This document shows, piece by piece, positions 25,592 through 33,638 of a stretch of DNA of 33,638 bases. The notes under the pieces are model-generated. The model worked only from the letters and a program-made list of their open reading frames with translations, did not search any database and was not told where the DNA came from. Every line of letters begins with the position of its first letter. Position 1 is the stretch's first letter. A program made the position numbers and the translations under genes. Source of the stretch: an uncultured bacterium (lineage in GTDB: Bacteria; Bacillota_I; Bacilli_A; RFN20; CAG-826); NCBI GenBank assembly GCA_949285665.1, contig CASDYC010000001.1, positions 291,738 through 325,375 of the forward strand. The letters are read 5' to 3'.

Positions 25592-25600
25592 ATTATAGCA
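25592..25600 (-). promoter_or_regulatory. extended -10 promoter of leuS
   Basis: TGCTATAAT: a TG extended -10 with perfect TATAAT (25597-25592). No good -35 is visible 17 bp further, where the jetC 3' end lies. Position fits the T-box RNA start. Confidence 0.7.
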
Positions 25601-25604
25601 AAAT

Positions 25605-28600
25605 TTAATCAACTTCGACATCTTTTGCGTATAATCTTACGCAACTTGAGTTTTTACTATGTAAAACAACAAGAGTTTCATCAACAAGTTCGGAAATATC
25701 AGTCAATTTTTCGCTTGGTGCTGAAACAATAGCTTGAAGATTAAATTTTCTTAAAAGTTTAATTGATTCTTGAATTCTTCCTCGATCCATTTTAGAGAAT
25801 GCTTCATCAAAAATAATTAATCTAATTGTATTTGAAAGTTCACCTTTTTCTTTTGTTCGATAAAGTTGGGCAAAACTTGCAAGAACAGAAATATAGAATG
25901 GAGTTTGAGTTTCACCGCCAGATTTCTTTTTAATCATCTTAGAAAGTCTTTGTTTAACTCCTTCTTTATTTGTAACGATTAAATCAAAATCAAGATAGCT
26001 TCGATAATCAACAAATTTTTCAAAATTACTTAAGAAATCTTGGCTTGGAGTTTGACTTGTTAAAGTGATTTGCGAGAATAAATCATTCATTACATCTTGA
26101 TATTTTGTAATAAATTCATTTTCATCTTCATCTTGTGATAAAATTAAATCATCTTTAAACATATCATAATATCGTTTATAAACTGGATTTGGTTTAACAG
26201 TAAATTGATATGAGTCATTTCCAAATGTTGATGCACTTAAAGCTTCGTTTAATTCGTTAATTTGGTCTTCGACCATCTCAATTTGATTTCTAATTTTAGC
26301 AATAAAGTCATCTTTAAATTGTTTTGTTGCTTTATTATAAGCATCAGCAATTTTTTCTTCATATTCTGGAAGTTTGACATCTCTTAAATCAATAAGTTCG
26401 TTATCAAACTCAGTATTTTCCTCACTATCACAATTTAAAGATAAATGATAATCAGAAACGTATTCTTTTCTTAATTTTTTAATTTGATTTAAGACATTAG
26501 CACTTAAATATTGGCCTCTTCCAATTTCAACTTGATATTTTTTCATAATTTCCAAAACTTTATTATCGTTTTCTGCAAGTTCTCTTTCAAGAGTTGGAAG
26601 ACCTTCTGTTTTTACAAATTCAAAATCATAATTTTGATTTAAGTGTTCTTCTTTTTCTTTAATATTTTTAGTTTCTTCTTTAATCTTATCTTCTTTTAAA
26701 GTTTTAATTGAAGTTGTTAAATTACCTTTTTCAATATTTAAATTATCAGCATCAGTTTGTAATTGTTTTAAATCCTCATCTAAATTATTGATACGTTTTT
26801 CAATTGAATCAATTTCAACTACATCATGTTTTGATAATTCTTCTTCAATATAATTTAAAGAAGATTTTAAACCAGTTAATTCATGAGATTGTTTAATATC
26901 AGAAAGCATTGAATTAATTTCATTTGTATTAATAATTTCTAATGAATTAGCTTTATTAATAATTTGATATAAACTTCGATATTGATTAATTAAATTAACT
27001 AAATTGTCAATTTCAGTTTGTTTTTCTAAAATTAATTTTGGTCCAACATTTCTTCCGATAAATGAATTTGCATAAAGTCGAGGATTAATTTTAGAAAGTG
27101 AGAAATTTCTATAAATATCGCAATCTCTTGTTATACCATTTTGAGATTCTCGAGCTTGTTGAACATTTTCACATTTTTTAATTGTTCCAAGTAAGAAATT
27201 AATATAACTTCTAGCACCTTTATGGTCGGTTATAATTTCAGTTGCAAGAGAGTTTGGGGCTGCTTTAAAGTCTCTTTCAATTAATTTTTCTTGGTCAACT
27301 AGGCTTGTTTGATAAAATCTATTTTCCTCAAGTAAGTGTTTTAAAATTTCATATGCATCAAAATAATATCTTGGCTCAACAAATAAATGGAACTTTTGAT
27401 TAAAAATATATCCTTCAATTGCATTTGTCCAAGACTTATCAGAGATATCAATTAAATCCGCTAAAATCTCAACATCGATTTGTTTATTATATTTTAAAGT
27501 AAGACGATTTTGTAATTCATTTTTAATTCTATAAAACGTTGGATCATACGCCTTGACTCCACGTTTTAAGGAATCAAAATCTAATCTTAAACTTGTCAAT
27601 TTGCTTTCAAGATTTCTTATACTTCTTGCAAAGGAAACACAAAATGCACTAACTAATTGTTTAAATGAGAATAATGATTCTCTCCAAGAATTTAAATCTT
27701 CATCAGAGACAAATGTTAATCCTTTATCAAGAGTATCTAAGATAACTTTTGATTTTTTAATAACGACATCTAATATATTTTTAATTTCTAAAATATCACT
27801 GACTCTATCTTCATCTAAAATATCTACATTAATATTATCAAAGTTTTCTTTTAAAACTTTAGAGATTTCAAAGTAATTATTAGCATAATTATGAAGTTTG
27901 CTTTGAACATCATTTAAATCTTTTTCAATAACTTTAATCTTATCATTTAATGATTTCTTTTCTTCTAATAATTCACTTGTCATCTTATAAGTGTCATTAT
28001 TACTTTGATCAGCGATAAGTTGATATTTTTTTCTTGTTAATTCATTTTTATTGGCTTCAATATCTTCAAGTTCAGAATCAATTTCAACTAAACGATGCTT
28101 ATATGAATCAATTTGTCGATAATATGAAGCAACTCTATCACTTGCAATTTGATATTCTAATTTTTCAATAATATAAGAACATAATTTAACGCCAGATTTA
28201 ACATTTTTAAAGTTTTCATATAAATCTTCAATCTCTTCAAGTTTTTCAATTCTTTTTCTAAGTTTTGAAGCTTCAGCTTCTAAATCTTTATATTGAAGAA
28301 TTGTCTCTTGCATAGCTTGAAGTTCAATGTTTGCTTGAGGATCACAAACATATTCGGTAATAAATGTTGTAATATCAGTAATTGGAGTAAAACTTGTTGC
28401 TTTTTTTAATAATTGGAAATATTTATCTTTTAATCCACCAAATTTTTTCTTTAAAGCTTCTTGATAAGCTTTATTTGAATCAAGGAATGTATATTTATTA
28501 GGATATTCTTGTTTAAAATATTCTAAAAGTTGTTTATATGACATTGGTGTTTTATTTAAGATGAATTCATTATCTGGAATTTTATCATTTAATATAAAGA

Positions 28601-28979
28601 AACGATGTTCTTCACTTCCATCATCAAAAATATCAAAGACACAACCCATTGTAAAATATTCTTGATTGACATCATCAAAAAATTCGACAGCTAAATAAGA
28701 TGAAAATCTTCCTTCTCTTAAATATCTAAATCCACCATCTTCGGTATCACCAAGTTCACCTTTTAAATATCCTTTTAGAGTTCTATTTGATTTATCCATG
28801 GCGGCTTTATTAAAAAATCTACCACTTGTATCACCTAATAAAATAACTAAAAGTCCATCAAGGAGAGTTGATTTACCACTAGCATTTCTTCCGGTTAAAA
28901 AGACAATTGGTCTTAAATCAATTGTTTCATTCCAAAAATAATGCCAGTTAATTATTTTAAATTTTGTTGCACTTTTCAT
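25605..28979 (-). CDS. jetC: SMC-like ATPase JetC/MksB
   Basis: This 1124-residue protein has an SMC/MukB architecture: N-terminal Walker A GRNASGKST 30-38, long coiled-coil (about 230-470 and 640-950) around a hinge-like middle (about 480-640), then signature KKSGGETQ (1018-1025) and Walker B IIFDEAFSKMD (1055-1065) with catalytic Glu1059. Length and partner order match Wadjet JetC / condensin MksB. It would drive ATP-dependent DNA loop extrusion. It has a strong SD (AAGGAGG, 9 nt from ATG) inside the jetB 3' end, and its ATG shares one base with the jetB stop. Confidence 0.88.
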   Translation of the reverse strand: MKSATKFKIINWHYFWNETIDLRPIVFLTGRNASGKSTLLDGLLVILLGDTSGRFFNKAAMDKSNRTLKGYLKGELGDTEDGGFRYLREGRFSSYLAVEFFDDVNQEYFTMGCVFDIFDDGSEEHRFFILNDKIPDNEFILNKTPMSYKQLLEYFKQEYPNKYTFLDSNKAYQEALKKKFGGLKDKYFQLLKKATSFTPITDITTFITEYVCDPQANIELQAMQETILQYKDLEAEASKLRKRIEKLEEIEDLYENFKNVKSGVKLCSYIIEKLEYQIASDRVASYYRQIDSYKHRLVEIDSELEDIEANKNELTRKKYQLIADQSNNDTYKMTSELLEEKKSLNDKIKVIEKDLNDVQSKLHNYANNYFEISKVLKENFDNINVDILDEDRVSDILEIKNILDVVIKKSKVILDTLDKGLTFVSDEDLNSWRESLFSFKQLVSAFCVSFARSIRNLESKLTSLRLDFDSLKRGVKAYDPTFYRIKNELQNRLTLKYNKQIDVEILADLIDISDKSWTNAIEGYIFNQKFHLFVEPRYYFDAYEILKHLLEENRFYQTSLVDQEKLIERDFKAAPNSLATEIITDHKGARSYINFLLGTIKKCENVQQARESQNGITRDCDIYRNFSLSKINPRLYANSFIGRNVGPKLILEKQTEIDNLVNLINQYRSLYQIINKANSLEIINTNEINSMLSDIKQSHELTGLKSSLNYIEEELSKHDVVEIDSIEKRINNLDEDLKQLQTDADNLNIEKGNLTTSIKTLKEDKIKEETKNIKEKEEHLNQNYDFEFVKTEGLPTLERELAENDNKVLEIMKKYQVEIGRGQYLSANVLNQIKKLRKEYVSDYHLSLNCDSEENTEFDNELIDLRDVKLPEYEEKIADAYNKATKQFKDDFIAKIRNQIEMVEDQINELNEALSASTFGNDSYQFTVKPNPVYKRYYDMFKDDLILSQDEDENEFITKYQDVMNDLFSQITLTSQTPSQDFLSNFEKFVDYRSYLDFDLIVTNKEGVKQRLSKMIKKKSGGETQTPFYISVLASFAQLYRTKEKGELSNTIRLIIFDEAFSKMDRGRIQESIKLLRKFNLQAIVSAPSEKLTDISELVDETLVVLHSKNSSCVRLYAKDVEVD

Positions 28980-29632
28980 TAAAAGTCACCTCCTTGAAAT
29001 TTAGTTAGGTCAACTTTTTCTTTTTCTTCATTAATTCTTGAAATGGCATCAGCCATAGCTTGAATTTTATTATTATCAATTGCATAAACTATACTTGGTA
29101 AAATATAAAATGAAACATTTCCTTCATCATATGAACCAGATACTTTATTAATAATATTTCTATTAGCTAATAATCTTAAAGATTTAGCAATTGATCGACC
29201 GGTTAATCTTTTTCCTTGGAAAGGAACATTAAATTCCAACATTGTTTTAATTAAAGCGCTTGTTGTGATATAAATTCCCGCATTTGCTTGAGAGCTATCA
29301 GTTTTCTCGCTTTCATAAATTAATCTTAAAACATATAAAACTAGGGATGTTTCTCTATCTAATTTAAATCGATTTTCAGAATAGATATTATTTAGAGAAA
29401 TTACTCCTAGTAAAATATCTTTTTCAATTGAATAACCAATATAATTTAAATAATCATTAATCAAATCAAATTTTCTTTCGGCAAATCGATAATAAGGATT
29501 TAATTTAACAATTTTTTCTTTTGTATCAAAAACATCTCTAACTATAAATGAATGGGTTAATAAATGATTTATGACATTTGCAAAATTAGATTTATCACTA
29601 TTTGTTAAACTTAAAAATTCTTCTTCAAACAT
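28979..29632 (-). CDS. jetB: JetB/MksE-like (DUF4194-type) winged-helix subunit
   Basis: This 217-residue protein is of a size, position and pattern that fit the kite-like winged-helix subunit of JetABC/MksEFB (LTNSDKSNFANVINHLLTH, YRFAERKFDLINDYLNYIGY, ALIKTMLEFNVPFQGKRLTG, a Ser-Leu-Arg-Leu helix, then a C-terminal strand pair). Partner of the SMC-like ATPase and the kleisin. It follows jetA by 6 nt and overlaps jetC by 1 nt. Confidence 0.8.
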   Translation of the reverse strand: MFEEEFLSLTNSDKSNFANVINHLLTHSFIVRDVFDTKEKIVKLNPYYRFAERKFDLINDYLNYIGYSIEKDILLGVISLNNIYSENRFKLDRETSLVLYVLRLIYESEKTDSSQANAGIYITTSALIKTMLEFNVPFQGKRLTGRSIAKSLRLLANRNIINKVSGSYDEGNVSFYILPSIVYAIDNNKIQAMADAISRINEEKEKVDLTKFQGGDF

Positions 29633-29638
29633 TATTAT

Positions 29639-31063
29639 TTAATCTCCTTTCTTTTTTCTTTTAAATATCATCTTAGGAAGGATATATCCTTGGGAGTGGA
29701 CTTTTTCACTACTTGAGTAATCTACTTCATAAAATGATTCAGGTTCATCTCTTTTAATAGTTGCAAGAATTAATAAAATTAATGCATCAAAATTTACTAG
29801 AGGTATTTCTTCAATTTTAATTTCATCTTTATCTTGAAATACTTCTTGCATAAATTTAAAGACCATTTCATCAGTAAACATGCCATTTACACTATCTAAA
29901 AATGATTGCATTGCATAATCATCTAATTCATTAAATCCCATAATTTCTAGTGGGACTTCACTATGAATAAATTTTCTTAAAAATGGTAATGTAACTGAAT
30001 CAGAATCAATAAAACCATTATCATAAAAATAAATTGAATCTTGCATTGATGATAAAATATCTCGCATTATTTTATAATTTGATTTATATTTTCCAATACC
30101 AACAAGTATTGTCTCTAAATTACCTTTAACCGATTTATCAGTATTATTAAGATATAAAATCTTATTAGCACTTGCTTTGGTGTAATCTCTATGAGATTTA
30201 TCAATTTGATCAATCATCTTAGATAATTGAGTCAACATATCGGTTATATAATTAATTTTTGTAATAATATCACTTTCAATTTCTTGAGGAGTTAAAGATT
30301 TTGTTTGATAAATCATGGCTTGTTTTATTAATAATTTTTTTGTATCTTCATCTTTTAGCCATGATTCTAAAATATTAATAATTGGTCTTTTAAATCTTGT
30401 AACACTATCAAAAGTCTTTAATGGATGATAGAGTCGATCAGATATTAATTCTTTATAATTATCAAAATAAGAATGTAAAACTTCATTTGATGTATAAAGT
30501 TTTGCTAATCTACTTTGATAAATTTTAATACTATGAGATAAAGTAATTAAATCAACTCTTAATTTTTTTGTATTTTCATAAGCTCTTAATAGCGATGGAT
30601 ACATAAATTCATCTTTATTTTGATTTTCTAAATAAAGTTCTGAATACATGGTATGCACTAAAGATGAATATCCAGCACTTGATTCATTAACAACATTAAA
30701 AATTGATTCTAAACAAATAATTGAATAATTTGGTAAGACAATAAATTCATCATAAGTTTCTGGATCCATTTCAAGTTCAATCCAACCAGTATCTTCTAAT
30801 CTTCTTAAAACTAGATTAGCTTTTGATGATACACTTGTTGAAATTTCTTCATTATCAAATTCATTTTCTTCTTCAATTGATAAAGTTTCAATTTCATTAC
30901 TTAATTTCTCTTTTAAAGAACGCAAAAATTCATCCTTTTTTACGTACATATCATTATCATTAACTAAGTTATATAATAACAATAAACTCGAGGCATAAAC
31001 TTGTTTATTTTTTCCAGTTAATATTGAGTAAAATTTTTCTGGTAATATATCAAATAATTTCAT
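29639..31063 (-). CDS. jetA: JetA/MksF-like kleisin subunit
   Basis: This 474-residue protein is the first gene of the operon, with the JetA/MksF size. N-terminal winged-helix-like region about 1-110 (LRRLEDTGWIELEMDPETYD), a helical middle with long helices (about 140-330) and a C-terminal domain (about 400-474), as in kleisins that bridge the SMC heads. No SD is seen before ATG 31063. A TATAAT lies only 14 nt upstream, so the mRNA may be nearly leaderless. The rest of the operon follows without gaps. Confidence 0.8.
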   Translation of the reverse strand: MKLFDILPEKFYSILTGKNKQVYASSLLLLYNLVNDNDMYVKKDEFLRSLKEKLSNEIETLSIEEENEFDNEEISTSVSSKANLVLRRLEDTGWIELEMDPETYDEFIVLPNYSIICLESIFNVVNESSAGYSSLVHTMYSELYLENQNKDEFMYPSLLRAYENTKKLRVDLITLSHSIKIYQSRLAKLYTSNEVLHSYFDNYKELISDRLYHPLKTFDSVTRFKRPIINILESWLKDEDTKKLLIKQAMIYQTKSLTPQEIESDIITKINYITDMLTQLSKMIDQIDKSHRDYTKASANKILYLNNTDKSVKGNLETILVGIGKYKSNYKIMRDILSSMQDSIYFYDNGFIDSDSVTLPFLRKFIHSEVPLEIMGFNELDDYAMQSFLDSVNGMFTDEMVFKFMQEVFQDKDEIKIEEIPLVNFDALILLILATIKRDEPESFYEVDYSSSEKVHSQGYILPKMIFKRKKKGD

Positions 31064-31077
31064 AGAACGTTTTAATT

Positions 31078-31106
31078 ATTATATTAAAAAATAATTGAGT
31101 TTTGAA
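31078..31106 (-). promoter_or_regulatory. promoter of the jetABC operon
   Basis: TTCAAA (31106-31101), 17 bp, then TATAAT (31083-31078), 14 bp before the jetA ATG. The -35 overlaps the rightward promoter's -35 on the other strand. Confidence 0.5.
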
Positions 31107-31130
31107 TAAGTTTTTTAAAAAAATTAAAAT
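31102..31130 (+). promoter_or_regulatory. promoter of the small membrane protein
   Basis: TTGAAT (31102-31107), 17 bp, then TAAAAT (31125-31130), 21 bp before the ATG at 31152. A second TATAAT at 31130-31135 has no -35 at suitable distance. Confidence 0.5.
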
Positions 31131-31151
31131 ATAATATATAATAATAAAAGT

Positions 31152-31592
31152 ATGAAAAAACTTAACTTAAATTATGGAAAATTAATCGCTTATTTAACAA
31201 TATTTTTAGTAATAATTTTTTGTTGTATTTATTTTCCAATCTGCCAATTAAATTTTGATATTACATCGTGGATTATTATTGGTGTTTTTCTTATTTTATA
31301 TGTAGCAATTATTATCTTAATTTTTAAGACTTTTAAAATGGAATATAATGATAAAGCATTTTATTACACTCGCCTTAGTAAAATTGAAGTTATTAAATTT
31401 CAAGATGTTTTATATATTGATGAGCCTTACACAATAAGACACAAAGCTTTAACAATTTATTTTAAAAACGGAAAATTAAGATTTATTACACTAGACAAAG
31501 ATAATAAAATTCTTCAAGTTTTTAAAGAAAAATGTCATAACCAGATATCAAGAGAGGAATTTCAAAGAAGATTTCCAACAATTAAGCTATAA
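31152..31592 (+). CDS. small two-TM membrane protein, function unknown
   Basis: This 146-residue protein has two TM segments at about 10-33 and 39-58 (YLTIFLVIIFCCIYFPI, WIIIGVFLILYVAIIILIF). A soluble, strand-rich C-terminal half follows (MEYNDKAFYYTRLSKIEVIKF, LTIYFKNGKLRFITLDKD), which looks like a PH-like or bPH-2 domain facing the cytosol. No SD is clear before the ATG. It is divergent from jetABC and upstream of rpmB. No family recognised with confidence. Confidence 0.7.
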   Translation: MKKLNLNYGKLIAYLTIFLVIIFCCIYFPICQLNFDITSWIIIGVFLILYVAIIILIFKTFKMEYNDKAFYYTRLSKIEVIKFQDVLYIDEPYTIRHKALTIYFKNGKLRFITLDKDNKILQVFKEKCHNQISREEFQRRFPTIKL

Positions 31593-31597
31593 AAATA

Positions 31598-31626
31598 TTG
31601 GCAATTATTATAATTTGTAATATAAT
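31598..31626 (+). promoter_or_regulatory. strong promoter of rpmB
   Basis: TTGGCA (31598-31603), exactly 17 bp, TATAAT (31621-31626). It lies 35 bp before the rpmB start, with GGAGG just upstream of the ATG. Confidence 0.85.
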
Positions 31627-31661
31627 ATTAAAGCGTTTTTAAAGAAATGGAGGTTAATTAT

Positions 31662-31850
31662 ATGGCAAGATACTGTCCTTTAACTGGAAAAGGCCCATTA
31701 AGTGGCAACAATAGATCACATTCTCTCAGAGCTACAAGAAGAAGATGGAATGTTAATTTACACACATATAAAGTAACTATCGACGGAAAAGAATATCGTG
31801 TAAAAATGTCTGCTAGAGCTCATAGAACTTTAGTTTCAAGTGTCAAATAA
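31662..31850 (+). CDS. rpmB: 50S ribosomal protein L28
   Basis: This 62-residue protein is the usual L28 size in this group. MARYCPLTGKGPLSGNNRSH is the family signature, followed by WNVNLHTYKV and RVKMSARAHRTL. It is a structural protein near the L1 region of the large subunit. Start at ATG 31662, with TGGAGG 7-8 nt upstream. The upstream in-frame ATG at 31647 (MEVNY) overlaps that SD and is unlikely. Confidence 0.97.
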   Translation: MARYCPLTGKGPLSGNNRSHSLRATRRRWNVNLHTYKVTIDGKEYRVKMSARAHRTLVSSVK

Positions 31851-31876
31851 TATAACCTTTTTTAAATATGTTAACT

Positions 31877-31908
31877 AAAAAAAGAATTTCAATAAAAATT
31901 CTTTTTTT
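31877..31908. terminator. bidirectional terminator between rpmB and the convergent operon
   Basis: AAAAAAAGAATTT (31877-31889) and AAATTCTTTTTTT (31896-31908) are perfect 13-bp arms with a 6-nt loop. T-runs face both directions, so it can stop rpmB and the leftward membrane-protein operon. Confidence 0.85.
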
Positions 31909-31924
31909 ATATTTATTTTCATAT

Positions 31925-32608
31925 TTATACAAACAATATATAAATTGTTAACAAAATTACAAATATTATATTTAAAAAATAACTAATCCATTCATATAAA
32001 GCTAGATATAAAACTTTTGGTCTAACATAAGTTCCATCTTCTTTTCTTTCTAATTTATACCATGAGTATAAATTTTTATTAAATAATAAACCAATTAAAA
32101 CTACTACTATTATTATAAAAATAATTATATAAGATAAATTTAATTCAAAATTTATAACTCTATTTTCATTTAATTGAATAAATAATCCAATTAAAAATAT
32201 CATAAATTCAGAAACAACTGCTAAATAATTAAATACAAATTCTTTTAAAAATAAATTAATATTTAATGTTTTTGTAATAAATAACAAAATCTTACTAATA
32301 ATTGTTACTAATAAAATAACACAAGCCACAACTAAGTATACATCTAGTGTGTGATTATAATTTAAATTAACTAGTAAATAAATCACGCTTGAAAGCGGCA
32401 TAATTAGAGTAAAAATATATAATAATCTATAAGAAATTAAGGTTGAGTTATTTTTCAAATTATGAACTTCAAAAGAAAAATATCTTGAAAAAGAATAATT
32501 AAGTTTTGTTTCTTTATCAAAATTTTTAATAAGAAAAAATAAAGAAACTGCAGAAAAGACAATATATAAAATAATAAACGTAATACTATAAATTAAATCA
32601 ACAGTCAT
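31925..32608 (-). CDS. polytopic membrane protein, function unknown
   Basis: This 227-residue protein has about six TM segments (about 7-27, 63-83, 89-112, 125-145, 157-177, 205-226), the last at the very C-terminus. A short charged loop (WYKLERKEDGTYVRPK) lies before the last helix. It overlaps the rpe stop by 4 nt (ATGA), so it is the last gene of the kinase-rpe operon, with the bidirectional terminator after it. No family recognised. Confidence 0.75.
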   Translation of the reverse strand: MTVDLIYSITFIILYIVFSAVSLFFLIKNFDKETKLNYSFSRYFSFEVHNLKNNSTLISYRLLYIFTLIMPLSSVIYLLVNLNYNHTLDVYLVVACVILLVTIISKILLFITKTLNINLFLKEFVFNYLAVVSEFMIFLIGLFIQLNENRVINFELNLSYIIIFIIIVVVLIGLLFNKNLYSWYKLERKEDGTYVRPKVLYLALYEWISYFLNIIFVILLTIYILFV

Positions 32609-33255
32609 AATTTATTTTTTCTATCTTTAATATCAGCTAGTAAATAACTTCCACTAACTAAGACATCAGCCCCATATTTTCGGACTTTTTTAGCATTAGT
32701 ATCATTAATTCCACCATCTACAGAAATTAAAACATTTAAATTTTCTTTATTAATTTCACTTTTTAATTCTTTAATTTTTTGATAAGTTTCTTCAATAAAT
32801 TTTTGTCCACCAAAACCTGGTTCGACTGACATTATTAAAACTAGATCGACATATTTTAAATATTTAAATACTTCACTTATATTTGTTTTTGGTTTTAATG
32901 AAATTCCAACTTTTACATTATGTGATTTTATTAAATTAATTAATTTTAAATTTTTTTCAAAATCAAAATTATATGATTCAATATGAAATGTAATCATTGA
33001 AGCACCGGCTTCAATAAAATCTAAATAATATTGCAAAGGATTATTAATCATTAAATGCACATCATTGAAAAATCTATATTCTGAATCATTAATACTTTTT
33101 AAAATTGAACTTCCAAATGATAAATTTTTTACAAAATTTCCATCCATTACATCAAAATGTAACCAAGGAATTTTATTTTCATGAAGTTCTTTTAAAATCT
33201 CATTAAGTTTTAAAAAATCAACATTTAATATTGAGCATGAAATAATTTTTTTCAT
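32605..33255 (-). CDS. rpe: ribulose-phosphate 3-epimerase
   Basis: This 216-residue TIM barrel of the pentose phosphate pathway (Ru5P to Xu5P) has motifs LHFDVMDGNFVKN (catalytic Asp and metal-binding site), DVHLMI, SVEPGFGGQKF, ISVDGGI with the second catalytic Asp, and ADVLVSGSYLL. The ATG follows the kinase stop codon directly (TAGATG), with AAGGAAG before it inside the kinase end. Confidence 0.95.
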   Translation of the reverse strand: MKKIISCSILNVDFLKLNEILKELHENKIPWLHFDVMDGNFVKNLSFGSSILKSINDSEYRFFNDVHLMINNPLQYYLDFIEAGASMITFHIESYNFDFEKNLKLINLIKSHNVKVGISLKPKTNISEVFKYLKYVDLVLIMSVEPGFGGQKFIEETYQKIKELKSEINKENLNVLISVDGGINDTNAKKVRKYGADVLVSGSYLLADIKDRKNKL

Positions 33256-33638
33256 CTATCTTCCTTTCAAACCAAAAAATCTTTCAAACCAATTTTGAGT
33301 TCTTAATTTCTTTTTATCTTGTAAAAGAATGGTTATGCTATCTTTAAATTCTTTAACATTTTGGAATCGATTTTTTGGATTTTTTTCACAAGCTTTGTTT
33401 ATAATTTTTACGAGTTCATCTGGAATTGATGTTCGATAATTTGAAGCATTTGGAAATGGTTGTTCAATTTGTTTTTTTAATATTTCATTTGGATCATCAC
33501 CATTAAATGGGACACTTCCAACTAATAATTCAAAAAAAGTTATTCCAACTGCATAAATATCACTTAAAAATGAAGCTTTTTTACCCATTGCTAATTCTGG
33601 CGCCATATATTGAGGAGTTCCAATTATTTTATTAACTT
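33256..33638 (-). CDS. Hanks-type Ser/Thr kinase, C-terminal part (5' end outside window)
   Basis: The frame is open to the right edge (first complete codon at 33636): IIGTPQYMAPE is the activation-loop end with APE. Asp in LSDIYAVGI (DxW/YxxG), PFNGDD and the Arg in NPKNRFQN mark the C-lobe. After the C-lobe only about 20 polar residues remain (KLRTQNWFERFFGLKGR), with no TM segment or PASTA repeats. Usual PrkC-type kinases have both, so this one is cytosolic or truncated. It is directly followed by rpe. In Bacilli prkC-rsgA-rpe is the usual order; here rsgA is not between them. Confidence 0.92.
   Translation of the reverse strand, partial: VNKIIGTPQYMAPELAMGKKASFLSDIYAVGITFFELLVGSVPFNGDDPNEILKKQIEQPFPNASNYRTSIPDELVKIINKACEKNPKNRFQNVKEFKDSITILLQDKKKLRTQNWFERFFGLKGR

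Noticed and set aside
1-33638. Mycoplasma-type code (TGA as Trp)
   Set aside because: Trp codons in leuS, deoD and others are TGG, and TGA ends rpe and the MazG-like gene.

Overview
The window is AT-rich DNA from a low-GC Firmicute, probably a small-genome member of the Bacilli (Erysipelotrichales-, RF39- or Mollicute-like). Support: leuS under a T-box, a DeoD/CdaA/TrmB/YtpR/PepV/Tex gene set, a Hanks kinase directly followed by rpe near rpmB, CCA encoded in both tRNAs, and AGGAG-type ribosome binding sites. The genetic code looks standard: Trp is TGG and TGA is a stop (rpe and the MazG-like gene end in TGA). Species cannot be read from the sequence.

Region 1 (1 to about 8424) is an accessory, partly decayed island. 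It holds a WYL-type regulator open at the left edge, an IS30-type transposase remnant, a predicted two-gene cassette (PD-(D/E)XK nuclease plus SF1-like helicase, with a MazG-like pyrophosphohydrolase), and several broken coding remnants. It also holds three 8-bp repeats spaced exactly 20 bp apart, and an operon of a MORN-repeat protein followed by a small P-loop ATPase. The MORN protein's C-terminal domain looks like a dead copy of the ATPase. The island ends at the 3' end of a tRNA-Glu(CTC), a classic integration position.

Region 2 (8425 to about 25364) is a compact, mostly leftward core: leuS, tex, pepV, trmB, ytpR, a heterodimeric ABC exporter pair, cdaA, a Nudix hydrolase, deoD, a membrane-anchored degenerate NERD protein, a membrane protein and gltX. 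Spacing of a few bases or overlaps suggests one or a few long operons. Only a rightward tRNA-Gly(GCC) interrupts it. leuS has its own promoter and a leucine T-box.

Region 3 (25605-31063) is a leftward jetA-jetB-jetC (MksF-MksE-MksB) SMC-like operon, with no nuclease gene jetD/mksG in the window. It starts next to a divergent small membrane protein gene.

Region 4 (31152-33638) has the small membrane protein, rpmB with a strong promoter, a bidirectional terminator, and a leftward operon of a Hanks-type kinase (5' end outside the window), rpe and a membrane protein.

The best candidate for an undescribed system is the MORN/pseudo-ATPase plus ATPase pair at 4832-7422. Next are the nuclease-helicase/MazG cassette and the JetD-less Jet operon.
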